Assembly: GCA_012841635.1 (NCBI GenBank)
Contig: DUUJ01000023.1
Span: 1-49,222, forward strand
Direction: 5' to 3'
From: Clostridiales bacterium
GTDB taxonomy: Bacteria; Bacillota; Clostridia; Oscillospirales; CAG-272
DNA: 49,222 nt
The notes beneath the pieces are model-generated. The model was not told the origin of the DNA. It saw only the letters and a list, made by a program, of their open reading frames with translations, and ran no database searches. A program made the translations under genes and the position numbers. Each line of letters begins with the position of its first letter. Position 1 is the first letter of the stretch. Below are positions 28,027-38,085 of the stretch, one piece after another.

Positions 28027-30888
28027 ATTTAAATTATCTTTGCTCTGATGATAGACGTTTGATATCAGCTTGAATATCTCATACACCAGCATCAGCACTG
28101 CCGGAGGCAGGAGCGCGCAGAGCCAGCCTACCGGCGGCAGCGGCACTATTCCGAATGGAGAACCGAGCGGGGTAAGCATCGCAAGCGCCACGAAAGCAGC
28201 TATTGCGAGAAAGAAACCGCCGTTGATAAAGTTGAATTTCACGCTCGGCATGAATATGCTCTTGTCCTTCATCGTCTCGTTCATCGCAATCAGCTGAGAC
28301 ATTATGAATCCGAGAAAGACGGCGCAGCCGGTCTGAGAGGATGAGAGAGAGGTGAAGAGCGCGGTGGAATTTGCCAAATACGGCGCGGCTATCGCGCAAG
28401 CCGCCCAGAAAAGACCGAACGCAAGGCAGGTCATATTATGGGCAAAAGGTTTTTTCAGCCGCTCGTCGGTGTTTTCCCGGCTTTTAAGTATATCGTATTC
28501 CGGCCGCTCGAATGCAATTATCAGAACCGCCGCAAAGTCAACAATCAGTCCGGTGAAGATTATCTGGGTCGGCGTCATCATCTCGTAGCGGATTATGACC
28601 GAATAGAGCACTATAAAGAGCCTTGACAGCTGCGAGGTTATCAGATACTGCACCATCCGGAGGATGTTTTTATAAATTACCTTCGCCGTGGATATCGCGC
28701 CGACAAGGGCGTTGAAGGCACCGCGGCCGTCGGTGTCTCCATCCGAGACTATGACGTCGGAGATAAATTTCAGCGCTTCGCAGCCGGCTTTGCGGCTGTC
28801 GCCTGCCGCCTTTACCGGCGGCTTATTTTTTGAAAAGAAACGGGATTTCCGCGATTCCATCGAAATGGTGCTGCTGCGGCAGGCGCTTACTCCCGACTGA
28901 CGCATAACGCCGGTTTCGTCAAGGTCCTGACCGAGATAAAGCACATTGTCTCCCTCTTCTTTGAGAAAGTTTACAAGTTTATACTTCTGGTCGACGCGCA
29001 GGCCTTCGTAGACCCGATATGTGTGGATATTTGTCCTGAGCATGCCGTCTGAGAGCCTGTCCATCTGCTTTGAGGAAATGATGTCGGTCGAGTTATTGGC
29101 GACGCCGACGGTTTTTGCAAGCTGGAGGTTGTTTTCCGAGCTGTCGTCGCAGAGCATTATAACCCGGATTCCGGCGTCGGCAAGTCTTGACATATTCTTT
29201 GCAGCTCCCGGCAGCAAAGGCTCGCGGATAGCTAAATATCCTTCAAAATTGAGGTCGTTCTGCAGCTTTTCGATACGGGTAAGGTCGGTATCGGCGGTAG
29301 TTTTCGACGCTATGCCGACGACCCGGTAAGCAGCGCGGCTGCGGGACAGAGCCGAGATTCTGATTTCATTCAAAGCCGCCATATCAAGCGGCACCCTCAC
29401 TCCGTTGAGCGAATAGGTTCGGCAGCGGGCGAGAACGGCGGAAAGCTCGCCTCTCAGTATAACCAGATAATCTTCGCCGGCTTCGTGCGCCCTCGCGTCG
29501 TCCGAAATGCCGTCTATACCGTTTCCTAAATAATCAATGGCGAAGTTGCCGACAAGAGAGGTTTCAAAGCGAGAGCTGCCGCTCGCCTTCATATGGTCGA
29601 GGATCGGGTAATCGCGGTCAAGAGCGACGTTATAAAGCTTCATCTTTTCGGCGGAGGAAATTATCGCTTCTTCTTCTCCGCGATAAGCCGGGGAAACGTC
29701 TCCCGAAGCGGCTTTTTCGGCGCCGAGTTTGTTTCTTCCGTAAAGCGCCGTTGAAACTACCGCGAATTTCATCAGCATCGCGCATCTTTTTTCGAAATGA
29801 GGGAGATCGCGGGTATATTCCATGCCTCCGCTGAATGCGGCTTCGACCGACTGTTCGTTCAGCGTCAGTATCCCTTCCTTAGGGATTATGATTGTGTTTA
29901 TATCTTTAAGCTTCTCGAGCGAGCCGACGTTGCGGATAAGCGCCCCGGTGTTCGGCGCGTCGAATTGATGAACGGCGTTGTAAATGCCGCTGGCGATGAT
30001 GATATATCCGAAAGCGGTGTACAGCTCCGACATCGAAGCGACGGCAAGCGAAAGCCCGGTAAGGAAAACGTCGAAAAATCCCCGCGTCCGCAGTCCGGTG
30101 ACCGCGCCTGTGACGGTCAGGAGAAAGACGAGTATTATCATGCAGAGGCTCCACATCGAGCAATAGCTGCGAAGCGTGGTTATTACCGGCAGCGATTCGT
30201 GGCGGGTCAAAGTCTCGGCTTTTCCCTCGCGGCAGACGAGCTGATCCTCGCCGCTGGCAACTACGATGGCTTTTCCGGTTCCGCGGGTGAGAATCGTCGA
30301 AGCGAAAAGCATATTCTTTCGGTCTTTGACCTCTATTTCGCGGAATTCCCGGAAGGAGGCGTCCTTTTTCTGCGCTCTCGGAATCCCTGTCAGCGGGGCT
30401 TCAAAGGCATAGAGATCCTTTGCTTCCAAAAGACGGCAGTCGGCGGGGACAACATCCCCGGCGGCGACAAAAATGACATCCCCGGCAACAAGCTGCTCGG
30501 AGCGTATCGTATAAAGCACTCCTTCCCGCAGCACCCTAGCGACGGGAAGAGCGCCGGAAGCCGTGTCTTCCAGCACATGCTGAGCCTTGATATATATAAT
30601 TATCGAAGCTATGTAGTTCAGAACGAGTACGCAGATGAGCGCAATGGCGGCCGCGCTGCGCTCAAGCGACGCCTGAATAAGCGCCGTGAGCAGCAGCAGA
30701 ATCGACATGCTGTCGGTCATCACGTGTCCCAGATAGGCTTTAAACGCGCCTTTCGGCACCGGGTATATGATATTCGGGCCGTTCGTTTTCAGCCTCCGCT
30801 CGGCTTCCTCCCGGCTGAGACCATTTTCAATGTCGGCGCTCAACCGTTCGGCGATCTGCTCCGGCGTATGGTCATACCATTTATCCAT
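28024..30888 (-). CDS. P-type ATPase homologue with degenerate catalytic motifs (predicted pseudoenzyme)
   Basis: Overall P-type layout: N-terminal cation-ATPase domain (HTPEQIAERLSADIENGLSREEAERRLKTNGPNII), actuator (LVAGDVIFVAAGDVVPADCRLLEAKDL), C-terminal TM bundle. DKTGTLT is replaced by PKEGILT, TGE(S) by TGI(P), TGDGVND by LGQDLDE. Confidence 0.85.
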   Translation of the reverse strand: MDKWYDHTPEQIAERLSADIENGLSREEAERRLKTNGPNIIYPVPKGAFKAYLGHVMTDSMSILLLLTALIQASLERSAAAIALICVLVLNYIASIIIYIKAQHVLEDTASGALPVARVLREGVLYTIRSEQLVAGDVIFVAAGDVVPADCRLLEAKDLYAFEAPLTGIPRAQKKDASFREFREIEVKDRKNMLFASTILTRGTGKAIVVASGEDQLVCREGKAETLTRHESLPVITTLRSYCSMWSLCMIILVFLLTVTGAVTGLRTRGFFDVFLTGLSLAVASMSELYTAFGYIIIASGIYNAVHQFDAPNTGALIRNVGSLEKLKDINTIIIPKEGILTLNEQSVEAAFSGGMEYTRDLPHFEKRCAMLMKFAVVSTALYGRNKLGAEKAASGDVSPAYRGEEEAIISSAEKMKLYNVALDRDYPILDHMKASGSSRFETSLVGNFAIDYLGNGIDGISDDARAHEAGEDYLVILRGELSAVLARCRTYSLNGVRVPLDMAALNEIRISALSRSRAAYRVVGIASKTTADTDLTRIEKLQNDLNFEGYLAIREPLLPGAAKNMSRLADAGIRVIMLCDDSSENNLQLAKTVGVANNSTDIISSKQMDRLSDGMLRTNIHTYRVYEGLRVDQKYKLVNFLKEEGDNVLYLGQDLDETGVMRQSGVSACRSSTISMESRKSRFFSKNKPPVKAAGDSRKAGCEALKFISDVIVSDGDTDGRGAFNALVGAISTAKVIYKNILRMVQYLITSQLSRLFIVLYSVIIRYEMMTPTQIIFTGLIVDFAAVLIIAFERPEYDILKSRENTDERLKKPFAHNMTCLAFGLFWAACAIAAPYLANSTALFTSLSSSQTGCAVFLGFIMSQLIAMNETMKDKSIFMPSVKFNFINGGFFLAIAAFVALAMLTPLGSPFGIVPLPPVGWLCALLPPAVLMLVYEIFKLISNVYHQSKDNLN

Positions 30889-30902
30889 TAGTTAAAACAG
30901 GG

Positions 30903-30937
30903 GGTTGCCCTATCCGGTAATGCCGGAGGGGGCAACC
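30903..30937 (-). terminator. Hairpin between clpE-like and P-type ATPase homologue genes
   Basis: Minus strand GGTTGCCC...CCGGCATTACCGG...GGGCAACC followed by CCCTGTTTT. Confidence 0.45.
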
Positions 30938-30988
30938 GAGTCCTCCGGCTTTAAGACGATTCCTATATTTATTAATGTCAGCGAAAGG

Positions 30989-33307
30989 TCAGATTTTTAC
31001 AGATTCGAGGACAAGCGAGCCGTCGCGGACGGCAAGCGAAAGCTCCCCGACTTCGGCTCCGGCGGCATTGATAATGTTCTCCGCGGCTTTGTCTTCGACA
31101 TTTGTCTGAATGTAGCGACGCATGTTTCTCGCCCCGTATTTTGTGGAATAGCTTTCACGGGCGATCTTCTGCGCGGCTTCCTCCGTCCAGACAAAGCCGA
31201 TATCTTTCTCCGCGAGGGTAGTCCTGAGATCTCCCAGCATAAGAACGGCGATCTTTACAAAGTCTTCCTCGGAAAGCTGGCGGAATGTTACGATTTCGTC
31301 GACGCGGTTTATGAATTCCGGGCGGAGGAATTCGTTCAGCGCCTTCATTGTCCGGTCTTCGTTCTGCTGCATGGTATCGCCGCCGAAACCGGCGCGGTTG
31401 GTGACGTTCACCGAACCGGCGTTTGTCGTCATAACGATAACGGTGTTTTCGAAATTTACGACTCTGCCCTGCGCGTCGGTGATGCGGCCGTCGTCGAGTA
31501 TCTGTAAAAGGATATTCAGAACGTCCGGATGCGCCTTTTCGATCTCGTCGAAAAGCACTACCGAATAAGGCTTGCGGCGGATCTTCTCGGTAAGCTGACC
31601 GGCTTCGTCATAGCCGACATATCCGGGCGGCGCGCCGATAATCCTCGATACGCTGAATTTTTCCATGAATTCCGACATATCGAGGCGGATAAGCGTCTCC
31701 GGCGAATCGAACAGGTCTAAGGCAAGCAGTTTTACAAGCTCGGTTTTTCCGACGCCCGTCGGGCCTGCGAAGATGAAGCTGACCGGCTTGCGCTTATAAG
31801 CAACTCCGGCGCGGCCGCGCTTGATGGCTCTCGCGACGGCGTCTACCGCTTGATCCTGACCTATCAGGCGGGATTTAAGCCTGTCCGCAAGCTTGTCTAT
31901 CCGGTTGAATTCATGCTCGGTTATATTCGATGCGGGAACACCCGTCCAAATCTCAATAACCCGGGCAAGGTCGCCTAAAGTAAGCTCGGCTGTTTCGAGC
32001 GCCGGCTTAAGCGTATCAAGTTCGTTCTGCGTCTTCAGCGCTTCGACCTTGACTTCCGCAAGGCGCTTATACTGCGCGTCCTGCTTTTCGGAATCGGTCT
32101 CGGTTGAGGCTTCGATATCGCCTTGCTCCTTTTTGAGCGCGGCAAGCTTATCGTTAAGCTCAAGACTGCGCCCGATCTCGGGGGTGTTGAGCGACTTATA
32201 TGACGCCGCTTCGTCAAGCAGATCGATGGCTTTATCCGGCAGATACCTGTCGGTGATATACCGCTCGGAGAGGACGACGATCCGTTTCAGAGTTTCCTCC
32301 GGAATCTTTATGCCGTGGAATTCCTCGTAATAGGATTTAATGCCGCGAAGTATCTCGACGGTGTCTTCGATCGAAGGTTCTTCGATTATGACCGGCTGGA
32401 AGCGGCGCTCGAGTGCGGAGTCCTTTTCGATGTATTTGCGGTATTCGGTAAGCGTTGTCGCGCCGATTACCTGAATTTCCCCGCGGGAAAGGGCGGGTTT
32501 CAGAATGTTCGCGGCGTTCATTGAGCCTTCCGCGTCGCCGGCGCCGACGATGGAATGGACTTCATCGATGACAAGGATTATGTTGCCCAAAGCCCTCACC
32601 TCGTCAATCAGCCCCTTCATTCTCGTTTCAAACTGGCCCCTGAACTGAGTGCCCGCGACGATGGCGGTAAGGTCGACCAGGTGAACTTCCTTATCCCGCA
32701 GCTTGTACGGCACATCCCCGGCGACGATCCTCTGCGCCAGCGCTTCGGCTATCGCGGTTTTTCCGACTCCCGGCTCGCCTATAAGGCAGGGATTGTTTTT
32801 CTGGCGGCGGCAGAGAATGCCGATTACCCGCTCAAGCTCTTTTTCCCGGCCGACGATCCTGTCCATCTTGCCGTCGATGACCCTCTGGTTGAGCGAACGG
32901 CAGTATTGCTCAAGGAATTTGCGCTTGGGATTTCCCCCTTTTTGATTTTTCTGGCGTTCTCCCGGCTTGGCTCTGGGATCCTGCATCGGATTCCCGCCGC
33001 CCAAAAAACTGCGGAAGTCGATGGTAGGCGCCCGGCCTTCCTCGCCGTCTTCCGGGTCGCCCGGAGGAGTATCCGGCAGATTCGGGTTGCCGGATGAATC
33101 GGGGCCGAATATGCTGTTCATCTCCTCATCGACGCGGTCGAGTTCCTCGTCGGTGATCCCCATCTTCTTCATGATGTCGTCGACCGACTTAATGCCGAGT
33201 TCCTTGGCGCATTTGAGGCAAATTCCCTCGTTGACGGTGCGCCCGTTTTCAATATGTGATATGTAGACCACAGCTACGCGCTTGTGGCATCTTGAACAAA
33301 GCTCCAA
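30989..33307 (-). CDS. ClpE-like AAA+ ATP-dependent Clp protease ATP-binding subunit with N-terminal zinc finger (TTG start)
   Basis: N-terminal CSRCHK...CLKCAKELG zinc motif; two AAA+ modules (GEPGVGKTA; GPTGVGKTELVK); DIGFVWTEEAAQKIARESYSTKYGARNMRRYIQ. GAGGAG precedes TTG. Confidence 0.88.
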   Translation of the reverse strand: MELCSRCHKRVAVVYISHIENGRTVNEGICLKCAKELGIKSVDDIMKKMGITDEELDRVDEEMNSIFGPDSSGNPNLPDTPPGDPEDGEEGRAPTIDFRSFLGGGNPMQDPRAKPGERQKNQKGGNPKRKFLEQYCRSLNQRVIDGKMDRIVGREKELERVIGILCRRQKNNPCLIGEPGVGKTAIAEALAQRIVAGDVPYKLRDKEVHLVDLTAIVAGTQFRGQFETRMKGLIDEVRALGNIILVIDEVHSIVGAGDAEGSMNAANILKPALSRGEIQVIGATTLTEYRKYIEKDSALERRFQPVIIEEPSIEDTVEILRGIKSYYEEFHGIKIPEETLKRIVVLSERYITDRYLPDKAIDLLDEAASYKSLNTPEIGRSLELNDKLAALKKEQGDIEASTETDSEKQDAQYKRLAEVKVEALKTQNELDTLKPALETAELTLGDLARVIEIWTGVPASNITEHEFNRIDKLADRLKSRLIGQDQAVDAVARAIKRGRAGVAYKRKPVSFIFAGPTGVGKTELVKLLALDLFDSPETLIRLDMSEFMEKFSVSRIIGAPPGYVGYDEAGQLTEKIRRKPYSVVLFDEIEKAHPDVLNILLQILDDGRITDAQGRVVNFENTVIVMTTNAGSVNVTNRAGFGGDTMQQNEDRTMKALNEFLRPEFINRVDEIVTFRQLSEEDFVKIAVLMLGDLRTTLAEKDIGFVWTEEAAQKIARESYSTKYGARNMRRYIQTNVEDKAAENIINAAGAEVGELSLAVRDGSLVLESVKI

Positions 33308-33385
33308 TGGTCTCCTCTTCCCCTGCGGGGATGTTGCTTTACTTCCGGAAGCGGCAATGCTTCAGCCGCTTTCCGGTGTTGCGTA

Positions 33386-34123
33386 TTAACTTATATTATA
33401 CAGCGCGAGGAGCTTATCCGCCGCGCCGGAATAAATATTGTGATTGAGCAAAAATTGTGTTATATATGAGCTTTCAAGCTGCCCCGGATAGAAAATATCC
33501 GGCTGCATCGCGCAGAAGGCAGGCCAGGCTTTCCAGAGTATCACCACGAACAGCGATACGAGAAGATAGCTCCATAATACTCCGAAGCAGGCGCCCAAAA
33601 TGCGGTTTACAACTCCCAGCGGAGTCGCGTTTACCGCGCGGTTGAGCTGTTTGAATATCAGCTTGGTTATGAGCATAACAAGCAAAAAGATTATCAGGTA
33701 TGAGACGGCGTTTGAAAGCATTTCGGCTATCGGATCGGCTATCGCGTCTCTCACCAGAATTTTTGCCGTTTCGGTTCCCAAACCGTCAAGCGCGCCGTAA
33801 TACTCTTCAAGCGCGGCTGCATCCGCGCCGAAACGGCTGAGTAAATCCATAAAAACATCGGGTTTTTCTTCGAAAAGCTTTGCAAGGCCGGTATCACCGC
33901 TGAAAAGTCCGACTGCGGCGGTTTCAACCGCTGCCGAAACCCGATCAAGCATAAAACCGTCATAAAGCAATGCCGACAAAACGGGGGTCAGGAGCAATGC
34001 GGCTGCAAAGGCGGCAAGCAGGGAGAATATCCAGGAAACGGAGCCGATAAAGCCTTTTATAATCCCGTATATCACGGCAAAGATAAATATCAGGGCTATG
34101 ATAAGGTCTATTGCAGCTGCCAT
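33386..34123 (-). CDS. CvpA family membrane protein
   Basis: AAAIDLIIALIFIFAVIYGIIKGFIGSVSWIFSLLAAF and LGVVNRILGACFGVLWSYLLVSL pattern of CvpA-type proteins. Confidence 0.8.
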   Translation of the reverse strand: MAAAIDLIIALIFIFAVIYGIIKGFIGSVSWIFSLLAAFAAALLLTPVLSALLYDGFMLDRVSAAVETAAVGLFSGDTGLAKLFEEKPDVFMDLLSRFGADAAALEEYYGALDGLGTETAKILVRDAIADPIAEMLSNAVSYLIIFLLVMLITKLIFKQLNRAVNATPLGVVNRILGACFGVLWSYLLVSLFVVILWKAWPAFCAMQPDIFYPGQLESSYITQFLLNHNIYSGAADKLLALYNIS

Positions 34124-35562
34124 CAGATGTCATCCTCCGCCCAGGTTTCCTCTTCATAAGGCTGATCTTCCGGGACGGCGTCCGGATCTCCCTCGGGGGT
34201 ATATATAAGCTCTTCGGTCGATCCCGGCTCGGCTTCATAAAGATCTTCCTTTGACGGTTCAGGCGCCGAAGGTTGGGCTGCAGCTGTCGTTTCGGGAACT
34301 GCGGCGCCGACTTCCGGGAAAAGCTCCTCGGGACGGTACATCTTGACCCGCTGGGAATATGCCACTATAAGGGTCAGCGCGTCCTTTCTGAGCATCCTTT
34401 TTCCGCCGCTTTCGATTTCTGCCTCGGATATGCCGCCGTCGGCTGTCCTTATCCGGATGATCTTCGAATCGAAAAGGGCGTATATCCTGTCTTCATATGA
34501 GACTAGATCGAGTATCTGACCGTCAAGGCTGACTTCGCTGAGTTTGTTTCCCTCGCGGTCGAGCATCACTACAAGCTCTCCCGAGCCGATGATGTTCTGC
34601 GAGAAGACCACGTCGGCTCCGCGGGGGGTGAGGGCGCAGCGCTGCGGTACCTTTCCTTCAAAATTATACGTTGATACAAGCTCGAAATTCCTGTCGTAAA
34701 AGTGAAGAGCGGAGTCGGTCAGAACGACGAGGCCTCCGCCGTCGAGCCAGCCGACGCGGCAGCCCATTTCTCCCTGCAGTGTCTGCACGCTGAGCGGCGT
34801 TTCCGAGCGTGGATCGAAGATCATCAGCTCGGTCATGAAGCCGCCGTTTTCGTTGTAAACTGAGAGCATCGCAACCCGGCTGTCGTCGCGGAAAACCGTG
34901 TCCATGACCAGCTTGTCTTTATATATAACCGAAATTTTGCGGAAGCTCGAATCATATATTGTGACCGCAGATCGGTACTCCATCGTATTTGACACTATAG
35001 CGAACAGATTGTCGGATATCGAAGCGCCCCAGATAGGGTATTCGAGCGTTTCGCTGTATATCTTGGAAAAAGCGTTGGATACGGTAAATGTGTTTTCCCC
35101 CAGACCGTATACCAGCATATATCTGTCGGAAGTGAGCAGCATCGGAGTCTGCATATTGATCGAATAGGTCAAAGTCGAGTTGCCGAGCATATTATACAGC
35201 GTGACGGATTTTTCGTCGACAACCGCGAGTTCGCCCTTATAGGAGCCGACCTGAAGCTTGTCCGACTGGTTAAAGTAGATCGTTCTGTATCTTCCGGTAT
35301 ATTCCGGGCTGTCGGTGTTGAGGTAGCGCATCATATACTGGAGGTTTTCGAGCGTCAGATCGCTGTGATACTCAAAGATCATAACGACCAAAAAGATGAT
35401 GAGAGCGGTGAGCAGAAGATACCTTGCGAGTTTGATTCTGAACGCTATCGCGCCCCAATAGGACGAATAGTTGTCGCTTCTGCGCATAAAGCGCGACGGT
35501 ATGCGCGGGAATTTAATATGCGGTTTGGCCGGCTTCGTTCCGGCGGTTTTTTCTTCGGCCAT
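34123..35562 (-). CDS. Membrane-anchored beta-propeller-like protein (DUF5711-like)
   Basis: One TM helix followed by repeating beta-rich blades (LQVGSYKGELAVVDEKSVTLYNMLG..., GCRVGWLDGGGLVVLTDSALHFYD...) and an acidic/Pro tail. Confidence 0.6.
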   Translation of the reverse strand: MAEEKTAGTKPAKPHIKFPRIPSRFMRRSDNYSSYWGAIAFRIKLARYLLLTALIIFLVVMIFEYHSDLTLENLQYMMRYLNTDSPEYTGRYRTIYFNQSDKLQVGSYKGELAVVDEKSVTLYNMLGNSTLTYSINMQTPMLLTSDRYMLVYGLGENTFTVSNAFSKIYSETLEYPIWGASISDNLFAIVSNTMEYRSAVTIYDSSFRKISVIYKDKLVMDTVFRDDSRVAMLSVYNENGGFMTELMIFDPRSETPLSVQTLQGEMGCRVGWLDGGGLVVLTDSALHFYDRNFELVSTYNFEGKVPQRCALTPRGADVVFSQNIIGSGELVVMLDREGNKLSEVSLDGQILDLVSYEDRIYALFDSKIIRIRTADGGISEAEIESGGKRMLRKDALTLIVAYSQRVKMYRPEELFPEVGAAVPETTAAAQPSAPEPSKEDLYEAEPGSTEELIYTPEGDPDAVPEDQPYEEETWAEDDI

Positions 35563-35589
35563 GCTCTCACCTCCTTTTTTTATACAGAG

Positions 35590-36363
35590 TTATCGTTTCA
35601 GTTTGGCGAATCCTTCGAGATAGCCGACTTCGATCAGGTAAAGTCCTTCCGGCGGAGCCGTCATTCCGGCTCTGTTTCTGTCGCCGGACGCGATTATCGC
35701 CGGCAGTTCCGACGGGTCTATCTTGCCGTAAGATGCCATTGCCAGTGTTCCGGCGATTATCCTGACCATGTTGTAAAGAAATCCGTCGGCTCTTATTGTC
35801 ATTGAGACGAAGCCGTTTTCGCGGCGGACGGAGATGTCGGCGACCGTTCTTGTTGTATCTTCGATCTTGCCGCCTGTCGACATGAAAGCAGAGAAATCAT
35901 GAGTTCCCAGAAACGCCTTTGACGCCGCATCCATGGCGGCTTCGTCGAGCGGGCGGTGAAAATGCCAGCAGCGCTTATCCATGAACGGGTCGCGGTGGAC
36001 GGTATCTTCAAAAATGTATTTATATTCTTTATAAACCGCGTCGTATCTCGGATGAAAGGGGAGAGGGACATGTTCCGCCTTTATCACGGCGCAGTCATAC
36101 GGCAGCTTAAGATTCAGCGCCAGCGGCAGTCTTTCGAGCGGGATTTCCGGCGAATCTTCGGGCAGAACATACGCCGCGCGGAAAGCCTTTGCGTGAACGC
36201 CGGCATCGGTGCGGCTGCAGCCTGTCAGCGCATAGCGCTCGCCGTAAACGGCTTCGATCGCGTCCTGAACCGTCGCCTGAACCGTCCTCAGTCCGTCCCC
36301 CTGAACCTGCCAGCCGCAAAATTCGGTTCCGACATAGGAAATGGTCAGCAGCAACTTTTTCAT
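35590..36363 (-). CDS. truA: tRNA pseudouridine(38-40) synthase TruA
   Basis: ISYVGTEFCGWQVQ, ALTGCSRTDAGVHAKAF, RAYKEYKYIF-like region and DGFLYNMVRIIAGTL. Confidence 0.95.
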   Translation of the reverse strand: MKKLLLTISYVGTEFCGWQVQGDGLRTVQATVQDAIEAVYGERYALTGCSRTDAGVHAKAFRAAYVLPEDSPEIPLERLPLALNLKLPYDCAVIKAEHVPLPFHPRYDAVYKEYKYIFEDTVHRDPFMDKRCWHFHRPLDEAAMDAASKAFLGTHDFSAFMSTGGKIEDTTRTVADISVRRENGFVSMTIRADGFLYNMVRIIAGTLAMASYGKIDPSELPAIIASGDRNRAGMTAPPEGLYLIEVGYLEGFAKLKR

Positions 36364-37181
36364 ATCGAAAATCCGGGGGCGAATATGTTGAGCAATATTA
36401 TACCCGCGATGAAAATCATGAAAATCAGCACCATCAGCCAGTCAAGCGGCTTCATATGCAGCTCGGTCATCCTTGTCCGTCCGACGTCTCCGCGGTAGCA
36501 GCGGCACTCCATCGCGACGGCGAGATCGTCGGCGCGGCGGAAAGCCGAAACGAAGAGCGGTATCATGACAGGTATCAGCGCTTTTGCACGGTTAACCAGG
36601 CTCCCCTGCGAAAAATCCGCCCCTCTGGCTTTCTGCGCCGACATTATTTTATCGGTTTCTTCGATCAGGGTCGGGATAAACCGGAGGGCGATGGTCATCA
36701 TCATCGAAAACTCATGAACCGGCATTCTCAGCTTTTTTAAAGGACCCAGCAGCCGCTCGAGGCCGTCCGTCAGGGCGATAGGCGACGTGGTATATGTGAG
36801 TACCACTCCGGTGCCGGCGAGCAGGGCGATAATCCGGATTATCATCAGCCCGGCGAATTTCAGTCCTTCCGGGTAAACGCGGATGATACCGAATTCAAAA
36901 AGCGGGGTTTCCCCTTTTGTCCAGAAGATATTGATGACCGCCGTGAACGCAACGACATAGATAACCGGCTTCATGCCCTTAAGAATGATCCTGAGCGGGA
37001 TTTTACATAAAACGATCAAAAACAGGGTAAACAGCACGACGAAAAGGAACGCAAATACGTTTTTTGCCGTGAAGATGCCGATAATATACAAGAGGGTAAG
37101 GATTATCTTTGCCCGGGGGTCGGTTTTATGCAGCGGCGAGTCGCCGGGGAAAAACTGACCGAGAGTAATTTCTTTCAGCAT
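36360..37181 (-). CDS. ecfT: Energy-coupling factor transporter transmembrane protein EcfT
   Basis: QFFPGDSPLHKTDPRAKI; Ala-Arg-Gly motif AQKARGADF; between ecfA2 and truA. Confidence 0.94.
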   Translation of the reverse strand: MLKEITLGQFFPGDSPLHKTDPRAKIILTLLYIIGIFTAKNVFAFLFVVLFTLFLIVLCKIPLRIILKGMKPVIYVVAFTAVINIFWTKGETPLFEFGIIRVYPEGLKFAGLMIIRIIALLAGTGVVLTYTTSPIALTDGLERLLGPLKKLRMPVHEFSMMMTIALRFIPTLIEETDKIMSAQKARGADFSQGSLVNRAKALIPVMIPLFVSAFRRADDLAVAMECRCYRGDVGRTRMTELHMKPLDWLMVLIFMIFIAGIILLNIFAPGFSI

Positions 37182-38059
37182 ATCGCTTCTCCCCTCGTCC
37201 CGGTTTTTGCAAGGCCCAATTTAGCTGCTATCGCTTCACAGGCCGCGTCGACGGTGAAGATATCCCCTTCGAGAACGACGCCGTTTGCGCGAAGCAGGTT
37301 TACCAGTCTTGTTATCTGCGGCACGTCAAGCCCGACTTTTACAAGGGTTTCCGCCTGACGGAAGATCTCGGCGGTAGTTCCGGTCATAAATATTTCCGCG
37401 CCGTTCATGACGACAAGCTCGTCGCTGTATCTCGCCATATCCTCCATCGAGTGGCTGACGATTATGACCGTCTTTTGGCGCTCTTTCTGATAGCGGCGGA
37501 CTCCGCCGAAGATTTCCTCCCGCCCGACGGGGTCGAGGCCGGCGGCCGGCTCGTCTAAAACCAAAATCTCCGGATCCATCGCAAGTATCCCGGCTATCGC
37601 GACGCGGCGCTTTTCTCCGCCGGAAAGCTCAAACGGGCTTTTATTCAGCATAGACGGCGCAAGACCGACAAAATCCGCCGCTTCATGAACTTTAAAAGCG
37701 ACTTCCGCTTCGGAAAGCCCGCGATTGCGCGGACCGAATGCGATATCCCGGCTGACGGTTTCTTCAAAGAGCTGATATTCGGGGTATTGAAAGCAAAGAC
37801 CTACCCGGAATCTGACATCCCGGATCTTTTTCGGCTCCGCCCAGATATCCTTGCCGTCGAGGGCAACGATGCCGGAAGTCGGCTTCAAAAGTCCGTTCAG
37901 CAGCTGAACCAGGGTCGACTTGCCGGAACCTGTATGGCCGATCAGTCCGGTTATCACGCCCGGACGGAATTTAATGTTGACGCCGTCGAGAGCCTTTTTT
38001 TCGAAAGGAGTGCCGGCGCTGTATATATAGCTTACGTTTGTAAGAGTTAATTCAGACAT
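37175..38059 (-). CDS. ecfA2: Energy-coupling factor transporter ATPase EcfA2
   Basis: GLIGHTGSGKSTLVQLLNGLLKPTSG, FQYPEYQLFEETV, LSGGEKRRVAIAG, LVLDEPAAGLDP. Confidence 0.94.
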   Translation of the reverse strand: MSELTLTNVSYIYSAGTPFEKKALDGVNIKFRPGVITGLIGHTGSGKSTLVQLLNGLLKPTSGIVALDGKDIWAEPKKIRDVRFRVGLCFQYPEYQLFEETVSRDIAFGPRNRGLSEAEVAFKVHEAADFVGLAPSMLNKSPFELSGGEKRRVAIAGILAMDPEILVLDEPAAGLDPVGREEIFGGVRRYQKERQKTVIIVSHSMEDMARYSDELVVMNGAEIFMTGTTAEIFRQAETLVKVGLDVPQITRLVNLLRANGVVLEGDIFTVDAACEAIAAKLGLAKTGTRGEAIC

Positions 38060-38085
38060 TTAATTTTAAAATGCGGTTCTGCCGC

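Noticed and set aside
29797-30891. 364-aa plus-strand ORF antisense to the P-type ATPase homologue
   Set aside because: Long open antisense frame from GC bias; composition (Arg/Gly/Asp-rich, no domain pattern) is not protein-like, and the minus-strand frame has clear homology.
33343-33376. Imperfect hairpin (ccggaagcggc...gccgctttccgg) between clpE-like and cvpA genes as a terminator
   Set aside because: The stem has a bulge and no clear poly-T tail on the minus strand; could equally be an attenuator, so not called as a feature.
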